DNA of 64,000 bases from an uncultured Lachnospiraceae bacterium (GCA_951802115.1 CATOPL010000008.1:62001-126000); one strand, 5' to 3'; shown: positions 26,260-35,708, numbered from the stretch's first letter. Notes: generated from the sequence alone by a model not told the origin. Program-made: numbers and translations.

Positions 26260-27820
26260 CCTGTATTATCACCCTGTACTTACTATTATTGATTTGAATT
26301 TTTTTATTCTGCTTCAAATATAACAATGCTTTATTAATATCTGAAAAATTCCCGGAAAGATTTTTCATTTCGGACAACGTACATTCCGGATTGTTCAGAA
26401 TAAATTGATAAATAGTTTCTTCTAACGAACTTTTAAAATTTTGAGATGTTTTTGTATCTATTTTATCCTTTTCAACGTCTTTTATCCTGTGATCATTATT
26501 GTCTTTTTCTTTAAATATTTTTAACAATAAATTTTCTGCATTTTCCTCTTTAGGATCATTTGTTCCAAGCTCTCCCCGAAAAGCACGGGATAAAATAGCC
26601 TTTTTCATGGTGTCAATTTGGTCAATGACAGATTCCGCCGCTTTTTGTGCCTGTTGTTCTTTTTTTAGCAATTTTTGAAGACATTCTACAATTTTTACTT
26701 GTTCGTTAATTGTTGGAACAGGAATAATATATGCGCCAATCTTTTTTGCATTGATATTAGATTGATTTACCCCATCTGTCTTCACAGAATTGCAATATTT
26801 TTTTGCATGGTTTGTGTTTAGCGCATAATTCAGGAACTCCCCGATTATTACATCGTGTTTATAATCCAATTTTATCAAATAACCAGCATAAATAGCAGGA
26901 TATTCTCCCCGATAAATAGAGGTTTTGCCAACTAATGCTGCACTGTTTGTTCTATTAAAAAGGACATCTCCTGCACTAAGATGATATTTTTCAATATCGT
27001 CTTTGTCATTAGAATACGCCAAATCAGACCAGTCTATCTCACCCTGTTGCAGATTTCCCATACGAATAACAACTACGGAACCTGTTTTTTCAGACTTTTT
27101 TGCAGTACCATATTTTAATGAATTGCAGACAGAACTGACCGAAAGCCGTTTCCAGCTCTCCAGAACCATACCATGTTCTTGTCGCCACTGCTCTGTCAGT
27201 TCGCCGCTAAAAGCCTTGTGCAAGACAGCCGATCTGCGCGGTTCAAAGCTGTCTATGACAGCCTGTGCCTTTTCCCTGGCCTCATCCAGTTTGGCAAATA
27301 AGCTTTCAATAAGAACAACTATGCGACGTTGTTCAATTAAAGGGGCAACGGGAATTGGAAATTGTTGCAAATTTTTTAGTCTGATATAAGGAATCGCGGT
27401 CCCATACATTTTATCTTTGTTATAATCGAACCATCTATATTTGAAATAATAATAAAAATATTCTGAAATAAGTGGTTCCAAAAATTCTACCACATATGTC
27501 CTCTGATACGCTTCAAATTTACCTTCATATATAGAAATATTACTTATATCCCCGTTACCTGCCAGAAGAATTGCTTTACAGTCGAAGCTATAATCTGCAC
27601 ATCTAATAGGCTGCGACGCACAAGTAAAAAAATAATATTGTCCATCAACACAGCCATAATTCGCATCTCGTTTTCCAGTCCTTATATTTGCCATGTTCAA
27701 AAGACTACACCAGCACCAGTTCTCCGGAATCTCATACGGCTGCTCCCCAACCGGGACAAGTGCCTGTTCCAGCTGTTCCTCCGGCGTCAGCTTTTTCGCC
27801 GCCTTTTTTCCTCCCGCCAT
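26231..27820 (-). CDS. hsdS: Type I restriction enzyme specificity subunit HsdS with C-terminal extension
   Basis: Sets the DNA target of the type I system. The 529 residues hold two target recognition domains (about 15-150 and 205-380). Each is followed by its coiled-coil spacer with the conserved end motifs, SAVLHKAFSGELTEQW and KKAILSRAFRGELG. Beyond the normal end (about residue 420) is an extra 110-residue tail. This has a charged linker and then a winged-helix-like segment (TIYQFILNNPECTLSEMKNL, LYLKQNKKIQINNSKYRV). The tail overlaps the start of the ATPase gene. No second hsdS, recombinase or inverted repeats for phase variation are visible. The gene is noticeably AT-rich in the second recognition domain and tail. 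Confidence 0.9.
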   Translation of the reverse strand: MAGGKKAAKKLTPEEQLEQALVPVGEQPYEIPENWCWCSLLNMANIRTGKRDANYGCVDGQYYFFTCASQPIRCADYSFDCKAILLAGNGDISNISIYEGKFEAYQRTYVVEFLEPLISEYFYYYFKYRWFDYNKDKMYGTAIPYIRLKNLQQFPIPVAPLIEQRRIVVLIESLFAKLDEAREKAQAVIDSFEPRRSAVLHKAFSGELTEQWRQEHGMVLESWKRLSVSSVCNSLKYGTAKKSEKTGSVVVIRMGNLQQGEIDWSDLAYSNDKDDIEKYHLSAGDVLFNRTNSAALVGKTSIYRGEYPAIYAGYLIKLDYKHDVIIGEFLNYALNTNHAKKYCNSVKTDGVNQSNINAKKIGAYIIPVPTINEQVKIVECLQKLLKKEQQAQKAAESVIDQIDTMKKAILSRAFRGELGTNDPKEENAENLLLKIFKEKDNNDHRIKDVEKDKIDTKTSQNFKSSLEETIYQFILNNPECTLSEMKNLSGNFSDINKALLYLKQNKKIQINNSKYRVIIQDEDSLSSIQ

Positions 27821-27821
27821 C

Positions 27822-29243
27822 TTACACCTCCGGTTTTTTCAGCGCTTTCAGCTCCTGCACCACACTCATCAGCAGATCCACCGCTTCTTCAAGCTGTGCA
27901 ATGGCTTCTTCGCCGCTTTCGACTGGATCGGGCAGGTCTTCATAATCCACAATCGAGTCGTCACGAATCAGGCCAAGATCAAGACTGTTGCCTTTTTCTG
28001 CAATCTGTTCCCTGGTAAACACACAGAAACGTTCATCCTTTACCGCACGACGGTCTTTTGCCTCATACGCCGCTTCAAAATCTGCAAAATGCTCTGTTTT
28101 TAATGGATTGGTTTTTCCAAAAGAAGGCATATTGGTGCGCAGATCATAGAACCAGACTTCCCTGGTACTGCCTTTGTCAGCTTTTTCACGGGTAAAAAAC
28201 AGTACATTGGTTTTGACCCCCTGCGCATAGAAGATTCCCGTGGGCAGGCGCAGAACGGTATGCAGATTGCATTTGTCCATCAGGTCAACCCGAATCTTCT
28301 CTCCCTCTCCGTCCGCAAAAAGGACATTATCCGGCAGCACTACGGCGGCACGGGCTTTTCCATCCGCCCTTAGGCTGCGGTAAATATGCTGCAGAAAATT
28401 CAGCTGCTTATTGCTTGTGGGGAATGTAAAGTCATCACGGGTCGCACGCTCTCCGCCTTTCTTGGTGCCAAAGGGAGGATTGGTAAGAACCACATCATAG
28501 TTTTTCATCCCTTTACCGATATTCGAAAGCGTATCTCCCAGTATGATCTCTCCTTCTATATTATGCAGCATGGCGTTCATCAAAGCCAGCCGATGTGTGT
28601 CATGAACCAGCTCAGTACCTGTAAAAGCCTCTTCCCGTTCAAATTTCTCAGTTTCCACATCCACGTCAAAAAAATCATCCGTCTGATCGGCAACATACTG
28701 ATGCGCAGCGATCATAAAACCAAACGTTCCGCAGGCAGGATCATTACAGCGTTCGCCAACCTGCGGTTTTACCAGCCGGGTCATCACATCAATCAGAACC
28801 CGGGGGGTAAAATACTGTCCGGCGCCGGATTTTTTCTCATTCGCATTCTTTTCCAGCAATCCTTCATACAGATTTCCCAGACCTTCTTCACGGGCAGAAA
28901 ACCAGTCCAGACCATCAATGGTCGCAATGATTTTTTCCAGATTTTTGGGTTCGTCAATATTCGTGGCTGCACCCTGATAGATCTCACGTACACGCCCTGT
29001 ACCGTTCTCTCCCAGATGATTTAACAGTCCTTTATAAAATTTTTTCAGTTCAATCCCGCTTTTGGCAGTCAGCTCATCCCAACGATAAATTTCAGGAATC
29101 TGATTTTCTGCGCCTGTCTCCTTTGCCATTTTCAGAAACAAAATATAAGTCAGCTCTGTCACATACTGATGATAAGTGATTCCATCATCACGAAGCACAT
29201 TGCAGAGATTCCAGAGTTTGGATACGATTTCCTGTGTAGTCAT
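27822..29243 (-). CDS. hsdM: Type I restriction-modification adenine methyltransferase HsdM
   Basis: N6-adenine methyltransferase subunit of 473 residues. The N-terminal helical domain (WNLCNVLRDDGITYHQYVTE) precedes the SAM-binding motif DPACGTFGFMIAA and the catalytic NPPF in VVLTNPPFGTKKGG. FTPRVLIDVMTRLVKP is the family signature for target approach. The C-terminal helical part (after 400) would contact HsdS. The gene starts with a one-base overlap (TGATG) with the small upstream ORF and ends 2 bases before hsdS. Confidence 0.95.
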   Translation of the reverse strand: MTTQEIVSKLWNLCNVLRDDGITYHQYVTELTYILFLKMAKETGAENQIPEIYRWDELTAKSGIELKKFYKGLLNHLGENGTGRVREIYQGAATNIDEPKNLEKIIATIDGLDWFSAREEGLGNLYEGLLEKNANEKKSGAGQYFTPRVLIDVMTRLVKPQVGERCNDPACGTFGFMIAAHQYVADQTDDFFDVDVETEKFEREEAFTGTELVHDTHRLALMNAMLHNIEGEIILGDTLSNIGKGMKNYDVVLTNPPFGTKKGGERATRDDFTFPTSNKQLNFLQHIYRSLRADGKARAAVVLPDNVLFADGEGEKIRVDLMDKCNLHTVLRLPTGIFYAQGVKTNVLFFTREKADKGSTREVWFYDLRTNMPSFGKTNPLKTEHFADFEAAYEAKDRRAVKDERFCVFTREQIAEKGNSLDLGLIRDDSIVDYEDLPDPVESGEEAIAQLEEAVDLLMSVVQELKALKKPEV

Positions 29244-29494
29244 CAGCGGTTCACTCCTTTTCTCTGTTGATCGATTTTGATCTGCCGTTCAATTTCCACC
29301 ATACAGGCCGCGACAGCTTCTTGTTGGTATTCTTCGTCGATTCCTCTTGCTGCATTACAATAATCAGAAATCGCCTTTACCATATCTGTGATTTTTTTCT
29401 GCTGTTCCCAATGTTTTGGTATCTGATCCGGCTGCAGATAACCAGGATTCCGATTGTTCTGGTTAAATATATAATATGGATATTGATGATACAT
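29243..29494 (-). CDS. Small protein encoded between hsdR and hsdM
   Basis: Hypothetical protein of 83 residues. The N-terminus is rich in Tyr, Asn and Pro (YPYYIFNQNNRNPGYL) and the rest forms one or two amphipathic helices (KITDMVKAISDYCNAARG, QEAVAACMVEIERQIKI). It is joined by one-base overlaps to both hsdR (TGATG) and hsdM (TGATG), so it is surely translated with them. I do not recognise the family. A regulator or chaperone of the complex is possible but not shown. The start ATG 29494 is preferred to the GTG at 29497. Confidence 0.7.
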   Translation of the reverse strand: MYHQYPYYIFNQNNRNPGYLQPDQIPKHWEQQKKITDMVKAISDYCNAARGIDEEYQQEAVAACMVEIERQIKIDQQRKGVNR

Positions 29495-32400
29495 CACGCC
29501 GTCTCCCCTCCGTCTTCATACAAATACTCATTCAGTTCCATAATGACCGTTTCCAGTTGATTTCCAAATACTTTGTTTATCTTCGTAAAGCCGCCCTGCG
29601 CCCTGAATCTTCCGTCCTCATCAAACACAGACACGTTCAGCACGGATTCTTCCAGCAGATATTTTTCCATGCGGGCGATCCAGTTCAGTTCCTGTCTGGA
29701 GAAATTATGTCCTTTTTTCAACTTGTCCACTGCCCGTCTGATCCGGGCCTCATGGGAAATCAGCGCGGAACCGATCCCATAACGGCGGATCAGACTGATA
29801 ATGTCAGCCGTTATTTCTTCATTGGTCATCTGTGCAACCGCCGTATTCAGCTGCTGCACGGTAAATCCTTCTCTGTCCAGCGCCAACCGCAGAGATTTCA
29901 GACCGTCGCGCGTCAACTCTTTCGGTCTGGTACAGACGATATTCAGTGCTGCAATCTCATTCAGATTCGTTTTGATGTAGGTTGAAAATGCATCCAGATA
30001 ATCTTCCGGTCTGCTGCCCTGTCCATAGCCTCTTTCATGTTCCAGAAGTTCATCCTCTTTATCAGAAATTACAACTGGGCGGCCCCCGCCCGCTCTGGTC
30101 TGCTGCAGCATCCGGAACATGTCGGCATAGGCCAGCAGACGTTTTTTGGCATCCTCCGGTTTACGACGCCGGATATCGATTGCAAACTGGGTCGGATCCT
30201 GTCCGCCTGTCATGCTGATAAAATGCTCCATCGTTCTTTTGTCCATACTGCGCTTTTTTCGCTGCAGCCTGGCAATAATCTGATTGATCTGATGCTGCAC
30301 CTTTTTTTCGTCTTCCAGTATTTCCAGTCCTTCCAGCAGCTGTGTAAATGTCACGGCAGGATTTACCACTACCGGTTTCATCGTGTTGACATCTTCCAGC
30401 GAATCATAGACACCGACCGGATCATAAATCTCAAAATGTGTCTTATGTATATCCGGACAGAGTCTGGTCGCCCGGCCCATCATCTGTTCAAATAAGATCC
30501 GGGATTTTACACGGCGCATAAAGACCAGTGTCGTAATCTCCGGTACGTCAATTCCCGTAGTCAGCAGATCGACCGTAACCGCAATACTTGGAAAGCGTTC
30601 GTTTTTAAAACGTTTGATGACCTCCTGCACCTTTTTCGGATTGCCGCCTCCCACCGAACCGGTGATCTTCATAATCGCATCATTATCCACCCCGGTCTCT
30701 GCATAAATCTCCTTTAATATTTTCACAATCAGATCTGCATGCTGGTCATCCACCGCATAGATCAGTGTTTTGCCCTGTTCTTCCGGAATCTCCGGATCAA
30801 TATCACGGGCAATTTCCGCAAATACGGTCCGGTTAAAAGGTTCTGTAATGACCTGCCGGTTGAATTTCTCAATGTCAAAATCAAGCTCATCCTTCAAAAG
30901 CTCTGAATTTGTAATCTCACCGGTCACGGGATCATAGGTCGTAATGGTATCCCCTTTTTTATAATGAATTCCTTCTTTTCCAAGTCTGGTCGTCAGTTTA
31001 TGAGGCGCGTCGTGATCCACCAGATACCCTTCGATCACTGCTTCCCGATAGGTATATTGATACACAGGCGGCCCAAAGATCTGTGTCGTCTGTAATGCCG
31101 GTGTAGCGGTCAGCGCGATTTTTACCGCATCAAAATATTCGATCACCGAGCGGTATCTGCTCTGATAATCCGTCTGATCGCGATAAAGAAGCTCGTCCTC
31201 GCTCATTTCTCTGTCCAGAATATACCCTCTGTGCGCTTCATCAATAATGACCAGATCAAAATCGCTGACAGAAGGCATGGAATCTTCGTTATTATAGAGT
31301 ATACGTTTTACCATACTCTGCACCGTCGCAACCTGAATACGTGTTTCCCGGTCAATCTCTCTGTCTTCCAGACCTTTGATATTGTAAATATCATCAAGAG
31401 TCATCAGCTCTTCCAGCCTGACCTCCCGGAATACATCATAAGCCTGCTCGCCCAGTGCGGTCCTGTCCACCAGAAACAGGATTCTGCGGAAACGTCCTGT
31501 CTTCAGAAAACGATAAATCATACCCAGTATCGTACGGGTTTTCCCTGTTCCGGTTGCCATGGCAAGCAAAACGTTCTGCTGTCCGTTCCGGATGGCATCC
31601 TCCGCAGCCTGAACTGCTTTTAACTGATACTCCCGAAGGTTCAGACCGTCTTTGTCGCGCAGCAGATCAAAAGGCATATCCTGCAACGCCTGATTATACG
31701 ACGCAATATCTTTTTCCAGAAGATCCATGATACCCGCCGGACTCATCCAGCCTTTCAAAGCCCTGGGTGCATGGTCCGGCTGTCTTAAATCCAGAAACCA
31801 GACTCCGCTTTTGGTCTCATACTGCTCCAGATATGGTCTGCCGTTCGTGGCAAATGTAAACGGAACTTTGTAATTCCCCCACCTGCCGATCTGATATTCT
31901 GCATCAGCTGCTCTGATATTGCGGGAGTAGTCTTTACACTGATAATCAATCACCGATGGAATATCCTTGTGAATCGCTTTCGCTTCAATCGTCGCCACCA
32001 GTCGGTCTCCTATAAAAAGAGCATAATCCACATACCCCCGGCTGCCTACCGAAGAATCCGTAGGCCATTCGGCAATCGCAATATTGCGTCCCTTTACCGG
32101 ACGGGTTCCCCTGGAATACCGCAGTGCTGTCGTATTTGCTTCCCAGCCGACTTTGCGCAGCTGCTCGTCAATCAGATAACGCGTCTCTGCCTCTGATCTT
32201 ATTCTGAAACCTGCCGCTCTGCCGGCCTGTTTTTTCCGTTCATCCTTTGCAACAAAGGGAGCTTCCTCTGCCGCCCTGGATGCTTCCTCCATCAGTTTTT
32301 CTTCTTTCGTCCGTTCACTCTCTTTATCAACAACCGCAGACTCCAAAGTTTCGGAAGGCATAACAAAGGGATGGTTCTGATAATCCCAGTCCCCATATGT

Positions 32401-32760
32401 CTGCATAAACCATTCTGTAAGGCTGTAAGCCATCTGAATCAGGGCTTTTCCCTTCTCAACCGAGGCATAATTCTCGTGAACCGCTTTATTTCTGATTTTT
32501 CGCAGAGCATGCAGGATGTCCGACAGATCACGCGTAATCATCCCTTCACGAAACAGCACATCAATCCGTTTAACAGCTGTATTTTCACGGGGCAATGGAA
32601 TCTGATCATAAGTAAATATCAGATTCACAATCGTTTCTCCGATCATTCCCAGCTTCATCAGACAGGAATTGGAATCACTGTACAGGTATTTTTCCGCCAG
32701 TTCTCCAAAATTTCCAAGAACCGGAAACTGATCGTTCAAAAATGTAAAATTTGATTCCAT
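29494..32760 (-). CDS. hsdR: Type I restriction endonuclease subunit HsdR (EcoEI/EcoKI-like)
   Basis: Translocating endonuclease subunit of 1088 residues. The N-terminal 140 residues are a DUF4145-like helical domain (SCLMKLGMIGETIVNLIF, LRKIRNKAVHE). This is followed by the HsdR_N nuclease (TEAETRYLIDE, then DYALFIGDRLVATIEAKA with the D...ExK site). SF2 motor motifs are intact: Walker A MATGTGKTRTILG, DEAH in VIIDEAHRGY, TATP in ALTATPALQT and QMMGRATRL. The EcoEI-type C-terminal domain follows. It is the first gene of the operon; promoter signals upstream are weak. Confidence 0.95.
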   Translation of the reverse strand: MESNFTFLNDQFPVLGNFGELAEKYLYSDSNSCLMKLGMIGETIVNLIFTYDQIPLPRENTAVKRIDVLFREGMITRDLSDILHALRKIRNKAVHENYASVEKGKALIQMAYSLTEWFMQTYGDWDYQNHPFVMPSETLESAVVDKESERTKEEKLMEEASRAAEEAPFVAKDERKKQAGRAAGFRIRSEAETRYLIDEQLRKVGWEANTTALRYSRGTRPVKGRNIAIAEWPTDSSVGSRGYVDYALFIGDRLVATIEAKAIHKDIPSVIDYQCKDYSRNIRAADAEYQIGRWGNYKVPFTFATNGRPYLEQYETKSGVWFLDLRQPDHAPRALKGWMSPAGIMDLLEKDIASYNQALQDMPFDLLRDKDGLNLREYQLKAVQAAEDAIRNGQQNVLLAMATGTGKTRTILGMIYRFLKTGRFRRILFLVDRTALGEQAYDVFREVRLEELMTLDDIYNIKGLEDREIDRETRIQVATVQSMVKRILYNNEDSMPSVSDFDLVIIDEAHRGYILDREMSEDELLYRDQTDYQSRYRSVIEYFDAVKIALTATPALQTTQIFGPPVYQYTYREAVIEGYLVDHDAPHKLTTRLGKEGIHYKKGDTITTYDPVTGEITNSELLKDELDFDIEKFNRQVITEPFNRTVFAEIARDIDPEIPEEQGKTLIYAVDDQHADLIVKILKEIYAETGVDNDAIMKITGSVGGGNPKKVQEVIKRFKNERFPSIAVTVDLLTTGIDVPEITTLVFMRRVKSRILFEQMMGRATRLCPDIHKTHFEIYDPVGVYDSLEDVNTMKPVVVNPAVTFTQLLEGLEILEDEKKVQHQINQIIARLQRKKRSMDKRTMEHFISMTGGQDPTQFAIDIRRRKPEDAKKRLLAYADMFRMLQQTRAGGGRPVVISDKEDELLEHERGYGQGSRPEDYLDAFSTYIKTNLNEIAALNIVCTRPKELTRDGLKSLRLALDREGFTVQQLNTAVAQMTNEEITADIISLIRRYGIGSALISHEARIRRAVDKLKKGHNFSRQELNWIARMEKYLLEESVLNVSVFDEDGRFRAQGGFTKINKVFGNQLETVIMELNEYLYEDGGETA

Positions 32761-32814
32761 ACGGTCTTTCTCCTTTGTGGCTCACTCAATACAGATTACA
32801 TGCAAAATGCACAA

Positions 32815-32838
32815 GTCTGATACCTTCAAAAATCAGAC
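32815..32838 (-). terminator. Weak hairpin between the S66 peptidase gene and hsdR
   Basis: Arms GTCTGA and TCAGAC surround a 12-base loop, 23 bases after the S66 stop on the minus strand. The following T-rich tail is short, so termination would be partial. Confidence 0.35.
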
Positions 32839-32860
32839 ATTCCCTGTATCCTTAAAAACA

Positions 32861-33742
32861 TTATAAAATGTATTCTTTTCTTTGTCCACTTATCGTTCTG
32901 TCCAAAGCCAGATAGCCTCCAATCACCACCGCTTTCGAGTCCTCTCCGTGCCCGATCTCCTGCGTCTTTGCCACAGGCATTTCCGGCCCTGCAAAATGTC
33001 TGACCAGCTCACAGACTGCCTCTGCGCCTTCTTCCTTTTCCATGGCGGTAAAAGTTCCCAGCAGAATTCCCGCTGCCTGTTCAAATACCCCCAGCTGCTT
33101 TAGCTGACTTAAATAAGTGATCAGCTGCTCCCGCTTTCCGCCAAGCGCCTCCAGGATCAGGATTTTTCCCTGAAGGTCCGGCCAGTACGGCGTCCCGGCC
33201 AGCTTCAAAAGACAGCGGATATTCCCCCCTGCTGTCCTTCCCTTCATAAAATTCTTCTGTACAAACTTGTATGAAAACCCGGTCAGCTCTTCCGACTTCT
33301 GAAACAGATAGTTTTCAAAAGCTTTCTGCTGCATCTCACCAGATGCTCCCACAAGATTTTTCACCTGATACAGAACCGCTTCGTTCCCCGTCCTATGACT
33401 GACTGCATTGATGACCGTGGTCAGATCGCTGTACCCCCAGAACCGTTTGCCGGAACCGGCGATCACATCATAATCCAGATAAGGCAGAATCTCATTGGCC
33501 ATATCGCCGCCGGAGATGTCAAAGATCTCCCGGATACTGTCATCCTGATAAAATTTCATCAGCTGCTCTGCCCGCGCCTCACCGGAAGTCCTGCCTTCCT
33601 CGTCCGCATAAAGCCGCTCTGCACAGACCGGAAGGATCCCCATCCCCTGCAGCACCTGATACAGCCTTCGGATCTTTTCCCTTTCGCTCTGCGGTCGCTG
33701 ATTGGAACAGCATACAATGGCTGCCTTTTCTCCTTTTTTCAT
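32861..33742 (-). CDS. S66 family LD-carboxypeptidase-like protein
   Basis: Serine peptidase family that trims the terminal D-alanine from tetrapeptide stems in cell-wall recycling, or gives self-immunity to microcin C-like compounds (MccF). The 293 residues have the nucleophile-elbow region FWGYSDLTTVIN, the catalytic Glu region ILILEALGGKREQLITYL and the catalytic His in KTQEIGHGEDSKAVVIGG. The usual motif is GHGxxNxxLPIG; here the Asn and LP are replaced by DSKAVV, which may alter specificity. No signal peptide is seen, so it is cytoplasmic. Confidence 0.85.
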   Translation of the reverse strand: MKKGEKAAIVCCSNQRPQSEREKIRRLYQVLQGMGILPVCAERLYADEEGRTSGEARAEQLMKFYQDDSIREIFDISGGDMANEILPYLDYDVIAGSGKRFWGYSDLTTVINAVSHRTGNEAVLYQVKNLVGASGEMQQKAFENYLFQKSEELTGFSYKFVQKNFMKGRTAGGNIRCLLKLAGTPYWPDLQGKILILEALGGKREQLITYLSQLKQLGVFEQAAGILLGTFTAMEKEEGAEAVCELVRHFAGPEMPVAKTQEIGHGEDSKAVVIGGYLALDRTISGQRKEYIL

Positions 33743-33890
33743 ACCTTTATCCCTTCTATATAAACGGCACTAAATTCTTGCACTTATAGTTCTCGTTATC
33801 TGGTGCCGTTTATCATACTTTTTGGGCAATTTTTAAACACCAAATATATATTAAAAACAAAATATCTTTCTGTATTTTTTCATATAACAA

Positions 33891-33917
33891 CACAGGGAAC
33901 TTTTCATGTCCCCTGTG
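33891..33917 (-). terminator. Hairpin downstream of the CAT-like gene
   Basis: CACAGGG (33891-33897) pairs with CCCTGTG (33911-33917) across a 13-base loop, 57 bases after the acetyltransferase stop. The minus-strand tail (TTGTTATATG) is only moderately T-rich. The gap from 33743 to 33973 holds no gene. Confidence 0.5.
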
Positions 33918-33973
33918 CCCTTCTCTTCGTTTCTGCCATTTCAGATCAAACCGACTCTGTATATTTTTTATGA

Positions 33974-34939
33974 TTATTCAAATTGTTTCAGACGTTCCCG
34001 GCACATTTTCCGCTCATCTTCTGTAAACAGCGTTTGATACTCCGGCTTCAAAACGTATGCTTCCACAGACAGATCCAGGCGCCGACGCTCCCAGAGTACG
34101 GCAAATCCGTCTGTTCCTCCCGGCTTACTGATCAGTGCCTTCGCTGCAGCCACTCCGCCTCTCTCTGTCACCATCTGCAGGAAACGGCTCGCAGTGTAGC
34201 CGCATTCTTTCTTTGCCCTGGTATAAATACTTATCATATCCTGCTGAAAGCGCTTCTCCAATTCTTTCGAATCCTGTGAGTTCTGGACTACGGCATCTGT
34301 CTCTGCTGTTTTCTCAGCATTCAGATGGTTGATCCCTTCCATAAGTTCTTTATAAAACTGTCCCACATGATATCCGTCTGTAAACCGGTGGTTCAGCTCC
34401 AGAGACATGCCCAGTTTCTTCCTGCCCTGCTCCTCTGTATATTTCCCCCAGGCGATCCGGGGCACACTGTCGTCAGGATCAAAATCCCGCTCATTGGTCA
34501 GTCCGGTCAGCTCGATCCAGGGAAGACAGGAAAAATAGATCAGCTCATCGGTTTCCGAAGAGGCGTCCACAAAAGAAGTCTGTGCCGTGCTCTTTGACTT
34601 TGCCTCATGACAGAACGCCGGCAGATCCTCCCCGCAGGGCATGGTCACAATATGAAACTGCGTGGCACCCTTTTTCAGATCCGTAAAACTGGGTATCCGC
34701 TTATCCAGAAGCCACACTTCCTTCTCCCGGATTGTATAGCGGAAATTCTCCACCCGGTTGAACGCTTTCGTGCAGAGCCAGACCAACGCATAGTAAAAGG
34801 ACACCCCTTCCCTCTTCACATACTGATAGAGCTCCGTAACGTCTGCCTGAAACGTCACACTGTAAAAAGGCCAAGACATGCCGGAGAAGAATTCATACAG
34901 TTCTCTTCTCTCCCAGTTCTCCATGTCAATTTTCTTCAT
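33974..34939 (-). CDS. Chloramphenicol acetyltransferase-like protein with extra C-terminal domain
   Basis: The first 215 residues form a CAT fold: WERRELYEFF at the start, PFYSVTFQADVTELYQYVK, FRYTIREKEVW, and the active-site motif LNHRFTDGYHVGQF with HxxxDG. The usual double His (HHxxxDG) is NH here, but the catalytic His remains. CAT proteins are about 215-220 residues; this one has 321. The extra C-terminal 90 residues (from about 230) carry the pattern GYTASRFLQM, ERGGVAAAKALI, GFAVLWERRRLDLSVEAYVL and LFTEDERKMCRERL. I recall this pattern as a widespread stand-alone domain of unknown function. It is probably an acetyltransferase; drug resistance is not established. Confidence 0.82.
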   Translation of the reverse strand: MKKIDMENWERRELYEFFSGMSWPFYSVTFQADVTELYQYVKREGVSFYYALVWLCTKAFNRVENFRYTIREKEVWLLDKRIPSFTDLKKGATQFHIVTMPCGEDLPAFCHEAKSKSTAQTSFVDASSETDELIYFSCLPWIELTGLTNERDFDPDDSVPRIAWGKYTEEQGRKKLGMSLELNHRFTDGYHVGQFYKELMEGINHLNAEKTAETDAVVQNSQDSKELEKRFQQDMISIYTRAKKECGYTASRFLQMVTERGGVAAAKALISKPGGTDGFAVLWERRRLDLSVEAYVLKPEYQTLFTEDERKMCRERLKQFE

Positions 34940-34990
34940 ATGTCCTCCTCTCCCTCCTGGAACTGTCAGCAGCCAGGCGGCATCTTCTGT

Positions 34991-35620
34991 TCACATCTCA
35001 TTTTTTAACCGGTTCAGTACATGTGAGATCGCAAACATCAGCGTTTCATAGTGCATAAAATCCAGTATGTTTTTATCCACCAAGATCTGCAGACTGGCCG
35101 GAAATTCATCATCCGATTCCCAAAAGCGCAGAATTATAGAGAGAAACGGAAACAAATTCAGTTCATAAGCCGCATCGCCCTTTTCCAGTTTTTTACCCTC
35201 AAGTTTTTCACATGCATGAATCAGTTCATTGGTCTTTCCGTCAAAATATGTTCCGGCATTCTGAAAAAAATCGCTCCCTTTTTCCAGCGTGCCGCCCCGG
35301 ACACCGGAAAGACTTTTTACATTTACCCATTCATGCCCCAAATGACAATTCTCTTTGGAATAACAGAGCACATCATATATAGTCATGGCTTCGTTATAAT
35401 CCGCCTTCTTTTCTGACCGGAAAGCATCATCTGACCAGCTTACCTGACCGTCCAGGTGGCTGATCCGGTAGCTTCGTTCCAGGCAACGAATATACAGATA
35501 CTCCTGGTCCTGCTCCAATCCGAATTTTCGGATCATCTTTTCCTGGTCATACTGCAAAAATACAGATGCCATATCGTTTTTCATCTTTTCATAATTAGAA
35601 ATATTATGCTTATTCTTCAT
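34991..35620 (-). CDS. DUF3786 domain protein
   Basis: Cytoplasmic protein of 209 residues. DUF3786 features are YLYIRCLERSYRISHLDGQV, YDVLCYSKENCHLGHEWVNV and FLSIILRFWESDDEFPASLQ, ending in YETLMFAISHVLNRL. The family is common in anaerobic Firmicutes and some members sit with corrinoid or iron-sulfur genes, but the function is unknown. It has its own near-consensus promoter at 35709-35737. Confidence 0.85.
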   Translation of the reverse strand: MKNKHNISNYEKMKNDMASVFLQYDQEKMIRKFGLEQDQEYLYIRCLERSYRISHLDGQVSWSDDAFRSEKKADYNEAMTIYDVLCYSKENCHLGHEWVNVKSLSGVRGGTLEKGSDFFQNAGTYFDGKTNELIHACEKLEGKKLEKGDAAYELNLFPFLSIILRFWESDDEFPASLQILVDKNILDFMHYETLMFAISHVLNRLKNEM

Positions 35621-35708
35621 CTCTCGCCTTGTATAATCTTCTTTCCCAGTGTGTTTCCGCCTGTTTTCCAGTCAGAAAGCTGACTTCCCCTGCTGTATCT
35701 TTACATCT

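Noticed and set aside
26231..29243. Phase-variable (inverting) type I specificity locus
   Set aside because: There is only one hsdS, no partial copies, no inverted repeats inside it and no recombinase nearby.
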